Assembly: GCF_023509475.1 (NCBI RefSeq)
Contig: NZ_JAKSDZ010000004.1
Span: forward strand, 62,001 to 126,000
DNA length: 64,000 nucleotides
Source: Aestuariirhabdus haliotis
GTDB taxonomy: Bacteria > Pseudomonadota > Gammaproteobacteria > Pseudomonadales > Aestuariirhabdaceae
Direction of reading: 5' to 3'
This document shows, in pieces, positions 19,470 to 27,400 of this stretch. Position numbers and translations under genes: made by a program. Every line of letters begins with the position of its first letter. Position 1 is the first letter of the stretch. The notes beneath the pieces were generated by a model, which searched no databases, was not told the DNA's origin, and saw only the letters and a list, made by a program, of their open reading frames with translations.

Positions 19470-19485
19470 TGGCATACACTTTGCT
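19470..19485 (+). promoter_or_regulatory. Sigma54 promoter of glnA
   Basis: TGGCATACACTTTGCT has the invariant GG and GC at the required 12-base separation (-24/-12). Transcription should start near 19496, leaving a leader of about 105 bases before glnA. Together with the three NtrC sites upstream, this is a standard nitrogen-regulated glnA promoter. Confidence 0.8.
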
Positions 19486-19600
19486 TTGTGATGGGTCACG
19501 ATTTTGGTATCTGCATCGTCACCAACCTGGCAACGGACAGATCAGCTGAATAGGTAGCCTTTAATGGCTGCCACATTTAATGCCCTTTGGAGGAAACGAG

Positions 19601-21007
19601 ATGTCAGAGAACACTCTGAAACTGATTAAAGAAAATGATGTTAAGTGGGTCGACCTGCGTTTTACCGATAGCCGCGGTAAGGAGCAACACGTCTCCATTC
19701 CTGCTAGCGAAGTAAGCGACGAGTTCTTCGAAGACGGTCAGATGTTCGACGGCTCTTCAATTGCCGGCTGGAAAGGCATTAACGAATCCGACATGATCCT
19801 GATGCCGGACGATAACGCATCCGTTCTGGACCCTTTCACCGATGAAAGCACCCTGATCGTTCGCTGTGACATTGTTGAGCCTTCTACCATGCAAGGCTAT
19901 GAGCGTGACCCACGCTCCGTCGCAACCCGCGCAGAAGAATACCTGAAGTCTACTGGCATTGGTGATGCGGCATTCTTCGGACCTGAGCCAGAATTCTTCG
20001 TCTTTGATGACATCAAGTGGAAGTTCGACATGCAAGGCGCCATGTACGAAATCAACTCCGAAGAAGCAGCCTGGGCTTCCAACGCCAAGTTTGAAGGCGG
20101 CAACACGGGTCACCGCCCTAGCGTTAAAGGCGGCTACTTCCCCGTACCTCCGGTTGATTCCATGCACGACTTGCGTGCTGCCATGTGCGGCGCTATGGAC
20201 TCCATGGGTCTGGAAGTTGAAGTGCACCACCACGAAGTGGGTACTGCAGGCCAGAACGAAATCGGCGTTAAGTTCAACACCATGGTGAAGAAGGCCGACG
20301 AAGTCCAGATCCTCAAGTACTGCGTACATAACGTTGCCCACGCCTATGGTAAAACCGCCACCTTTATGCCCAAGCCTCTGGTCGGCGATAACGGTAGCGG
20401 CATGCACGTTCACATGTCCATCTCCAAGGACGGTGAAAACACCTTTGCGGGCGACGGCTATGCCGGTCTGTCTGACACCGCCCTGTACTACATCGGTGGT
20501 GTGATCAAGCACGCCAAAGCGATCAACGCTTTTGCCAACGCCTCTACTAACTCCTACAAGCGTCTGATCCCAGGCTTTGAAGCTCCTGTTATGCTGGCTT
20601 ACTCTGCCCGTAACCGTTCTGCTTCGATCCGTATTCCTTACGTCAACAGCCCTAAAGGCCGTCGTATCGAAGTGCGCTTCCCTGATCCAACCGCCAACCC
20701 TTACCTCGCTTTCGCCGCGTTGCTGATGGCTGGCCTGGACGGTATCAAGAACAAGCTGCACCCTGGCGATGCTGCTGACAAGGATCTGTATGACCTGCCA
20801 GCGGAAGAAGCGGCCGAAATCCCAACAGTTGCGACCAGCTTCGAAGAAGCCCTGGACGCCCTGGATGCCGATCGCGAATTCCTCAAGGCCGGTGGTGTAT
20901 TCACCGACGATATGATCGACGGCTACCTTGAGCTTAAGAAAGAAGAGTGCGTACGCGTAAGCCAGACCACTCACCCGGTTGAATTTGACCTGTACTACAG
21001 CGTCTAA
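19601..21007 (+). CDS. glnA: Type I glutamine synthetase
   Basis: A 468-residue dodecameric GSI that makes glutamine from glutamate and ammonia. I set the start at ATG 19601, behind GGAGGAAACGAG; an ATG seven codons upstream lacks this site. Signatures: [32 protein letters not shown], and [10 protein letters not shown]. The adenylylation loop [10 protein letters not shown] carries the Tyr modified by GlnE, equivalent to Tyr397. Regulation by NtrC/sigma54 is visible upstream and an intrinsic terminator follows. Confidence 0.98.
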   Translation: MSENTLKLIKENDVKWVDLRFTDSRGKEQHVSIPASEVSDEFFEDGQMFDGSSIAGWKGINESDMILMPDDNASVLDPFTDESTLIVRCDIVEPSTMQGYERDPRSVATRAEEYLKSTGIGDAAFFGPEPEFFVFDDIKWKFDMQGAMYEINSEEAAWASNAKFEGGNTGHRPSVKGGYFPVPPVDSMHDLRAAMCGAMDSMGLEVEVHHHEVGTAGQNEIGVKFNTMVKKADEVQILKYCVHNVAHAYGKTATFMPKPLVGDNGSGMHVHMSISKDGENTFAGDGYAGLSDTALYYIGGVIKHAKAINAFANASTNSYKRLIPGFEAPVMLAYSARNRSASIRIPYVNSPKGRRIEVRFPDPTANPYLAFAALLMAGLDGIKNKLHPGDAADKDLYDLPAEEAAEIPTVATSFEEALDALDADREFLKAGGVFTDDMIDGYLELKKEECVRVSQTTHPVEFDLYYSV

Positions 21008-21039
21008 AACCGGTTTAACAGCCTAATTGCTGTTTTGAG

Positions 21040-21063
21040 AGCCCCGCACTGCGGGGCTTTTTT
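21040..21063 (+). terminator. Intrinsic terminator of glnA
   Basis: AGCCCCGC and GCGGGGCT form an 8-bp GC-rich stem around ACT, followed by six T. Located 33 bases after the glnA stop. Confidence 0.9.
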
Positions 21064-21119
21064 GTTTTGCATTAGGATTGGCATATACTCAAGCGAGACA
21101 GCACTGGAGGCTCATATAG

Positions 21120-21719
21120 ATGGTTACCCGACTCATCGTTCTACTCACTGCCAGCATTTTGGTCAGTACCCAGGCACAGAGTTCATCAATCTACCGAACG
21201 GTGGACGCCGATGGCAATGTCACCTTTACTGACAATCCACCCGAGGGACAGGATTCCGAAGCCGTAAAGCTCAAGCCGATGACCACCGTCTCTCCTCCGG
21301 CGGTAAAGCCACTCAATGTCGATTCCGAGGAAGAGGAATCAACACCTTTTAGTTACGAGGCTCTGCAAATCCTGTCCCCCGAGCCAGGAGAAACGATTCG
21401 CGGCGCCGGTAGCTTTGATGTTATCGCCGCCACAACCCCGGAAATGCGCGAAAGCGACAGTGTCCGATTACTGATCGACGGCCAACCCTTTGACAAGCGG
21501 CAGAAAAGCCTTCGTTTTTCCCTTACCAACGTCGATCGGGGCGCTCACACCCTGGAAGTCCAGGTTGTAGATCGTAAAGGTAAAGCCCTTATCAGCAGTC
21601 GAGTTGAAGTCTTTGTTCACCGTGCCAGCGTCAACAATAGCGGCGGTGGATCTGGTGGCGGTAGTGGTGGTGGATCTGGCGGTGGAAGCGGTGGTGGATC
21701 CGGCGGCGGCTCCACTTAA
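21120..21719 (+). CDS. Secreted DUF4124 protein with (GGGS)6 tail
   Basis: A 199-residue exported protein. A signal peptide (MVTRLIVLLTASILVSTQAQ) precedes a DUF4124 domain (IYRTVDADGNVTFTDNPPEG), an acidic linker, and an Ig-like beta domain (about 80-165: ILSPEPGETIRGAGSFDVI ... HTLEVQVVDRKGKAL). The C-terminus is six copies of GGGS ending in T. Start ATG 21120 follows CTGGAGG. A DUF4124 gene between glnA and ntrB also occurs in pseudomonads; the function is unknown to me. The Gly-Ser tail is coded with mixed synonymous codons. Confidence 0.85.
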   Translation: MVTRLIVLLTASILVSTQAQSSSIYRTVDADGNVTFTDNPPEGQDSEAVKLKPMTTVSPPAVKPLNVDSEEEESTPFSYEALQILSPEPGETIRGAGSFDVIAATTPEMRESDSVRLLIDGQPFDKRQKSLRFSLTNVDRGAHTLEVQVVDRKGKALISSRVEVFVHRASVNNSGGGSGGGSGGGSGGGSGGGSGGGST

Positions 21720-21753
21720 CACCCGAAACTCGACCCGAGACAAGGCAGCCTCA

Positions 21754-21790
21754 AAGCCGATCGCACCATTATGGTGCGATCGGCTTTTTT
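21754..21790 (+). terminator. Intrinsic terminator of the DUF4124 gene, with an NtrC dyad at its apex
   Basis: A perfect palindrome with 16-base arms (21754-21769 and 21771-21786) around one T, followed by a T-run to 21790. The inner part is a full NtrC site (listed separately) and the two share the same symmetry centre at 21770. Confidence 0.9.
21763..21777 (+). promoter_or_regulatory. NtrC-type operator upstream of ntrB
   Basis: GCAC-CATTATG-GTGC is a perfect NtrC dyad, better than two of the glnA sites. Its centre is about 152 bases upstream of the predicted ntrB sigma54 start, a normal enhancer distance. Confidence 0.65.
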
Positions 21791-21894
21791 AATCCCTATA
21801 ATAACCAAGCCCGTCAGTTGAACTGCCACATCTTTGCCCCTGTAATACCTAAGGTTTTCACTACTACGGCACATAACAGGGCGCGTGTTTCATT

Positions 21895-21911
21895 TTGGCT
21901 CACCTTTTGCA
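21895..21911 (+). promoter_or_regulatory. Sigma54 promoter of ntrBC
   Basis: TTGGCTCACCTTTTGCA matches the sigma54 consensus with GG and GC 12 bases apart. Start is expected near 21922, 28 bases before the ntrB ATG. In E. coli the internal glnL promoter is sigma70 and NtrC-repressed, so a sigma54 promoter here would mean positive autoregulation. Confidence 0.75.
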
Positions 21912-21949
21912 GTTAGGCTGACAGATCCGTTCCTCGCTCCTGGAGAATC

Positions 21950-23014
21950 ATGCCCGGCTTCCATCAACAGCTTCTTGAAAACCTTTCCACAGCCATCGTC
22001 GTGCTGGATGACCATCTGTGCATCTCTTTTATGAATCCGGCCGCCGAGGCAATGATGGAGGCCAGCGATAACCGGCTACATGGCCAGCCTCTATCAGACC
22101 TGTTTGTCGAAAACCCTTCTGCCACGGATGCCCTCTTACAGGCGACACGCGATGCCAACCCTTACACCAAGTGGGAAGCCACCCTCTACCTCCACACCGG
22201 TGCGCAACTGGAAGTAGACTATGTGGTGACTCCAGTGCAGGCCCCACCCTCTTCCCTGATCGTCGAGTTTCAGCCGCGCGATCGCCTTAAACGAATTAGC
22301 CGAGAAGAGGAGATGCTCTCGAAACAGGAAACCACCCGCACCCTGGTGCGTGGTCTGGCCCATGAGATTAAAAATCCGCTGGGCGGCATTCGCGGTGCCG
22401 CGCAGCTGTTGTCCAGAGAGTTGCCCAGCCCTGACCAGAAAGACTTCACCAACATCATCATCGAAGAAGCCGACCGCCTGAGCAATTTGGTCGACAAGAT
22501 GCTGGGGCCCGTCAGGCCACCTGATATTCAGGACCTGAACATTCACGAAGTACTGGAACGTGTTTGCCAGTTACTCGATGCCGAAACTCAGGGTAGCGTC
22601 ACCATTGAGCGTGATTATGATCCCAGCATTCCTGACATTGGCGCCGATCGAGAACAGTTGATGCAGGTGCTACTCAACATTGCCCGTAATGCCATGCAAG
22701 CCATGTTGGCAGCGGATAATAACGGCGAAACCACTAACCGGCTTGTCCTGCGTACACGCACGCAGCGACAGGTTACCATCGGTAGTCAACGCCATCGCCT
22801 GGTGGCCCGACTGGATCTGATCGACAATGGCCCCGGTGTGCCGGAACAGATCAAAGACCAGATTTTTTATCCGATGATCAGCGGCCGGGCCGATGGTACC
22901 GGCCTCGGGCTCAGCATTGCCCATTCAATTATTACTCGACACCATGGCTTGCTCGAATGCCAATCCGAGCCAGGCAATACCAGCTTTACCATCTATCTTC
23001 CCATTTCCTGCTAA
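21950..23014 (+). CDS. glnL: Nitrogen regulation sensor kinase NtrB (GlnL)
   Basis: A 354-residue soluble histidine kinase that phosphorylates or dephosphorylates NtrC according to PII state. The N-terminal PAS domain covers about 1-115 (IVVLDDHLCISFMNPAAEAM). The H box is RGLAHEIKNPLGGIRGAAQL, followed by N box NIARNAMQAM and G boxes DNGPGVP and GTGLGLSIAHSI. No membrane segment, as usual for NtrB. Start ATG 21950 is behind CTGGAGAA. ntrC follows after 15 bases. Confidence 0.96.
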   Translation: MPGFHQQLLENLSTAIVVLDDHLCISFMNPAAEAMMEASDNRLHGQPLSDLFVENPSATDALLQATRDANPYTKWEATLYLHTGAQLEVDYVVTPVQAPPSSLIVEFQPRDRLKRISREEEMLSKQETTRTLVRGLAHEIKNPLGGIRGAAQLLSRELPSPDQKDFTNIIIEEADRLSNLVDKMLGPVRPPDIQDLNIHEVLERVCQLLDAETQGSVTIERDYDPSIPDIGADREQLMQVLLNIARNAMQAMLAADNNGETTNRLVLRTRTQRQVTIGSQRHRLVARLDLIDNGPGVPEQIKDQIFYPMISGRADGTGLGLSIAHSIITRHHGLLECQSEPGNTSFTIYLPISC

Positions 23015-23029
23015 TCCCCCGGAGCTCAC

Positions 23030-24460
23030 ATGAACCAAAGCAACGTATGGATAATTGACGACGATCGCTCCATACGCTGGGTGCTGGAAAAAGCATTGCA
23101 GCAAGAGTCCATCACCACAGCCAGCTTCGAAAGCGGCGATCAGGTGATGCAGAAAATTAGCCAGAGCCAACCCGAAGTGATTATCAGCGATATCCGCATG
23201 CCGGGCATCGACGGCCTGGCCTTGTTGTCACAAATCAAGGAGCAGTTTCCTGAACTGCCGGTTATTATCATGACCGCCCATTCGGACCTGGACAGTGCGG
23301 TTGCCTCCTATCAGGGTGGCGCCTTTGAATATCTGCCAAAGCCCTTTGATGTCGATGAGGCCACCAGTCTGGTGAAGCGGGCGTTAAGCCATGCACGGGA
23401 GAATCAGGCTCAGCAGACCGAAACGCAGGCGATGGAGACACCCGAAATAATCGGCGAAGCACCCGCCATGCAGGAAGTATTTCGTGCCATAGGTCGACTG
23501 TCTCAATCCAATATCACGGTGTTGATTAACGGCGAATCGGGTACCGGTAAAGAGTTGGTCGCTCACGCCCTGCACCGGCATAGCCCGCGCAAAGAGAATC
23601 CCTTTATTGCTCTCAATATGGCGGCCATTCCAAAAGACCTGATGGAATCTGAGTTGTTTGGACATGAGAAGGGCTCATTCACTGGCGCCGCCGGACAACG
23701 CCAGGGACGCTTCGAGCAAGCCGATGGTGGAACTCTTTTTCTGGATGAAATCGGAGACATGCCGGCCGAAACCCAGACCCGCTTGCTACGCGTGCTGGCC
23801 GATGGTGAATTTTATCGCGTCGGGGGTCACACGCCCGTTAAGGTCGATGTCCGTATCATTGCCGCCACCCACCAGAACCTGGAGACCCTGGTAACAGCTG
23901 GTAGTTTTCGCGAAGATCTGTTTCATCGGCTCAACGTGATTCGTGTTCACATTCCCAAGCTCAGCGATCGCCGCGAGGATATTCCCCTCTTAACTCGGCA
24001 CTTTCTCAATCGGGCCGCCAAGGAGCTGGCGGTTGAGCCCAAGCTGCTGAAGCCCGAAACCGAAGAGTTTCTGTGCAACCTGGCGTGGCCGGGTAATGTC
24101 AGGCAGCTGGAGAACACCTGTCGCTGGATCACCGTCATGGCATCGGGACGAGAAGTACTGACGTCCGATCTGCCACCGGAGCTCACCGAGCAAAGCGAGC
24201 AGGGCACCACCACCAGTAACTGGGAGCAGGCTCTGCGCAACTGGGCCGACCAGGAACTGAGTAAGGGCCACAGCGCCTTGCTGGACAGCGCCGTACCCAG
24301 TTTTGAACGCATTATGATCGACGTCGCACTCAAGCATACTGCCGGCCGACGCCGCGATGCCGCCTTGCTGCTAGGCTGGGGCCGCAACACCCTGACCCGT
24401 AAAATCAAGGAGCTGGAGATGGGCGAAGCCGAGCCGGATACGGCGGAGAGCGATGGTTAA
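23030..24460 (+). CDS. glnG: Nitrogen regulation response regulator NtrC (GlnG)
   Basis: A 476-residue sigma54 activator. The receiver domain has VWIIDDDRSIRWVLEKAL and the phospho-acceptor in ISDIRMPGIDG. The AAA+ domain has Walker A GESGTGKE, the sigma54-contact loop GSFTGA, and Walker B GGTLFLDEIGDM. A Fis-type helix-turn-helix lies at the C-terminus (GRRRDAALLLGWGRNTLTRKIKEL). It should bind the GCAC-N7-GTGC sites near glnA and ntrB. Its TAA stop overlaps the stop codon of mshQ on the other strand. Confidence 0.97.
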   Translation: MNQSNVWIIDDDRSIRWVLEKALQQESITTASFESGDQVMQKISQSQPEVIISDIRMPGIDGLALLSQIKEQFPELPVIIMTAHSDLDSAVASYQGGAFEYLPKPFDVDEATSLVKRALSHARENQAQQTETQAMETPEIIGEAPAMQEVFRAIGRLSQSNITVLINGESGTGKELVAHALHRHSPRKENPFIALNMAAIPKDLMESELFGHEKGSFTGAAGQRQGRFEQADGGTLFLDEIGDMPAETQTRLLRVLADGEFYRVGGHTPVKVDVRIIAATHQNLETLVTAGSFREDLFHRLNVIRVHIPKLSDRREDIPLLTRHFLNRAAKELAVEPKLLKPETEEFLCNLAWPGNVRQLENTCRWITVMASGREVLTSDLPPELTEQSEQGTTTSNWEQALRNWADQELSKGHSALLDSAVPSFERIMIDVALKHTAGRRRDAALLLGWGRNTLTRKIKELEMGEAEPDTAESDG

Positions 24461-27400
24461 CGGAACACTTCACGGCGATAAATCATCGGCTGCTCGCCAC
24501 GAAATACGCCGAAGGTAGCGACGGCACTGGGATTGGCCGGTACGCCGAGACTGAACCAGTCGTACAGTAACCAGTCATTACCCGCGGGGGCCACCAGTTC
24601 AACCCGGACCGATCCCTCGTTGCCATTGCCGGGAGCACTCAGATTGAGCGCTCCCGCTCCGGCGATAAACCCGGGCCAGGCTGGCACCGTTTCACCCGCC
24701 CCCAGATTGCCACTGTAATCGCTCAGCTGGATACTGAAGTCGGACACCGAAGGGATCGGCGACAGCTGCGTACAGCTGTCACTCGTATTATCGACAAAAC
24801 CCAACTGGCCGCTGAGGTTATCCCATTGCTGAATTCTCACGGGAAGATCCAGAGGCAATACTTCGGGGCCAAAAGCCGACTCGATGTGTAAACGACCAAA
24901 ACGAATCTGGGTGCCCGTGATACCACTTATATCAAAGCTCTCACAGTTGACACCGCTACCGCCGGCCCCGCGATAGCACACCCCGTCATTGTCCATCAGA
25001 TCTTCGGCAGCCAGGCCCAGAGACAATAAAGCGGAAAACGGAATATCATTTGCTGCGGGCCTTATCGCGTTTTTTTCATAACTCAGCAACTCATCGCTGA
25101 TGGTCAATGTGCCCAGACCATCAAAATTATTGGCTCCGGCCAGGCTCACGCTGGTCGCACTGCTGTCCACTTGCAGATCCCCGCCCAGGCCCGCCTCATC
25201 GGTGTAACTGCGACCATCAAGATTGCCTGTCAGCTTCCACAGATTATTGCCGTAGTTAAGCGTGACCGAATTAACTCGGCTATAAGCAGTAACGGTAATC
25301 ACGGGATCGGTCTGGAAACCAAAAGGCTGCCCCTGATAGGTAAAGGCGCAGGCCCAACCGGACTCTCCATTGCTCAGTGCCGGTGTATTGGCATTGATGT
25401 CAAAATAAGCAGGAACAAAACGACCCACCGCTACCGAGTCCCTCAGGATAGAGCGAGTCTCCGTAAGGCCAATCCCCAGATAATTGCCATCGAGCACCTT
25501 GGCCTGCACCGACAGGGAACCAACTTCATCCCAACGCTGCTGACCTTCGTAGGAACCTCCCGTAATCGTGCCGCCCAGATCAACCAAACCGGGATTCACA
25601 CCTCCTGATGGTTGCAGAAGACTGGTATCAAAACCGACCTCCTCACCCTCGGCGCCAAAGCTGGGGGTGATATCGCCATCCGCATCAAGGGAATCGACCA
25701 TCACGGTTACGGGATCACCCGCGGCAACGAACAGGGCATCATTTGCCGACACCGGAGTCGGTGGTTGTGGCGAGGGATTAACGTTGCTGGCGTTAGCGGT
25801 TTCAGCAATCGATGACACCCGCAGCTCGTAGGGCCGTACCACAAAATTTTCCGACTCGCCTCGAATCGGCAAGGTACCCTCGCTGGCGCCAATACGAAGG
25901 TCACCAACATCTTTGTAATTCAGACTGCCAAGAACCGCCTGTCCCTGTGCGAAGTTAATCCGGTGGATCGTTGCCGCCGTTTCACCGTCACCCAGTGGCG
26001 TCCCGGCACGCGTGACCACAATGGGACCTGCTACTGGATTACTCCGCGTCATCCAGAGGCTCAGATCTTTACTGCCCTCATAGGATTCGATAACACCACA
26101 TTGAGGATCGTCTTCGGTCTGGCCAAAGGCTGCGATGTGCATATCAAAATCGATACCTGCCACCTGGGTAGGTATCTGCTTATCAAGGGGGGCCGAAGGC
26201 GGGTTGGGCAGCCTGTTGGCCGTCAGCGTAAAACCATCAGGGGTATAAGCAATCGAACCCGAGGTACCGTCATCTCGAATGCCTGGGTCATCCGTTTGAT
26301 ACACTCGTAGCGTCACATTAGCCGGCAAGGGCACCGTGGGTGTGCCATCGTTGTAGACTAATAGAAATTGCGCAATACCCAGATCACCTGTGGCAAATTG
26401 ATACGTGGCCAAACCATCATCGCTTGCGCCATTAGCAAAACTGCCACTGCCTTGCGCCAAGCTCCACTCGCCTCGCCCCGTCTGGGTATCCAGAGTAATT
26501 TCGCCGGTATAATCGTCCACCACATTGTCTTGCAGATCTCTGGCACTGACGGTTACCAACACACCGCCGCTGTCACAAAAGATCGCACTGTTGGCGTGAC
26601 TGAGCGTGAAGTGGTCAACGACAGAGCCCACGCCGGTACAGAGATCTCCCCAATCAACATTATTTAATGCCCCAGCGTCGTAGGTGTATTGCCCGCGATC
26701 ATTCAGATTGAGACGCTCTGCTGTTGCCGCACCAAAATTCCGGCTGTCGTTACCGAAGATCCCTCGATTTTTAGCGTAAACAATTGCTGACATCGTCGTC
26801 CGATCCAGAGTCTGAATCTGACCATATCCGTAGAATAATAAACGACTCGGATCCCCGGTCGTATTCGCAGCAGGAGAGTTGATCAGAGAATCGCTACCCA
26901 AAGTGACATTATCCTGAACAAATACACGCGCCGTTCCTGAATTGATTACATTGATGGCCACGCGGCTGCCAACACTGAAATTTCTAATCCAATAATCACC
27001 CGCCACGAGGTTCAGCGTGGCATCATTACTGAGCTGTAATCGATCAATAAAGTATCGACTCTGATTGGGACTGATATTTAAGGTAGCGCGATCTCTCACA
27101 CGTATTCGGTTGTACTGAAAATCCCCCACATCACCAATGGTATCCGTTCGGTCATTAGGTACGTTCAGATTGGCGGTAAAACCACTGGTATCGGGAAAAC
27201 TGCCTGCATCGAGTTGATCGACTGCGGTGTTATTGGTTAAACAAGGCAAGAAGCCGCCACAGCTTCCCAAAAGAAAATCGACCGTGTCGGAGAACAAAAA
27301 GATGTCGCTCGGATTGGTAATTTGCGCCTGCGAATTAAAGGTTATTCTGCCAATATTTCCGGCCCCAATACTGTGTGTTTGTAATGCGTTGGGAAAACTC

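Noticed and set aside
19757-20974. A 405-codon open frame antisense to glnA
   Set aside because: glnA is unambiguous on the plus strand; the antisense frame reads as a codon-bias shadow with no domain or ribosome site.
21638-21719. Gly-Ser tail as vector or cloning contamination
   Set aside because: The surrounding sequence is native, the tail ends in a natural stop before a genomic terminator, and codons differ from unit to unit.
21879-21894. A second NtrC-like half site (GGCACATAACAGGGCGC) just upstream of the ntrB sigma54 promoter
   Set aside because: Only one half matches; the right half lacks GTGC at the required seven-base spacing.
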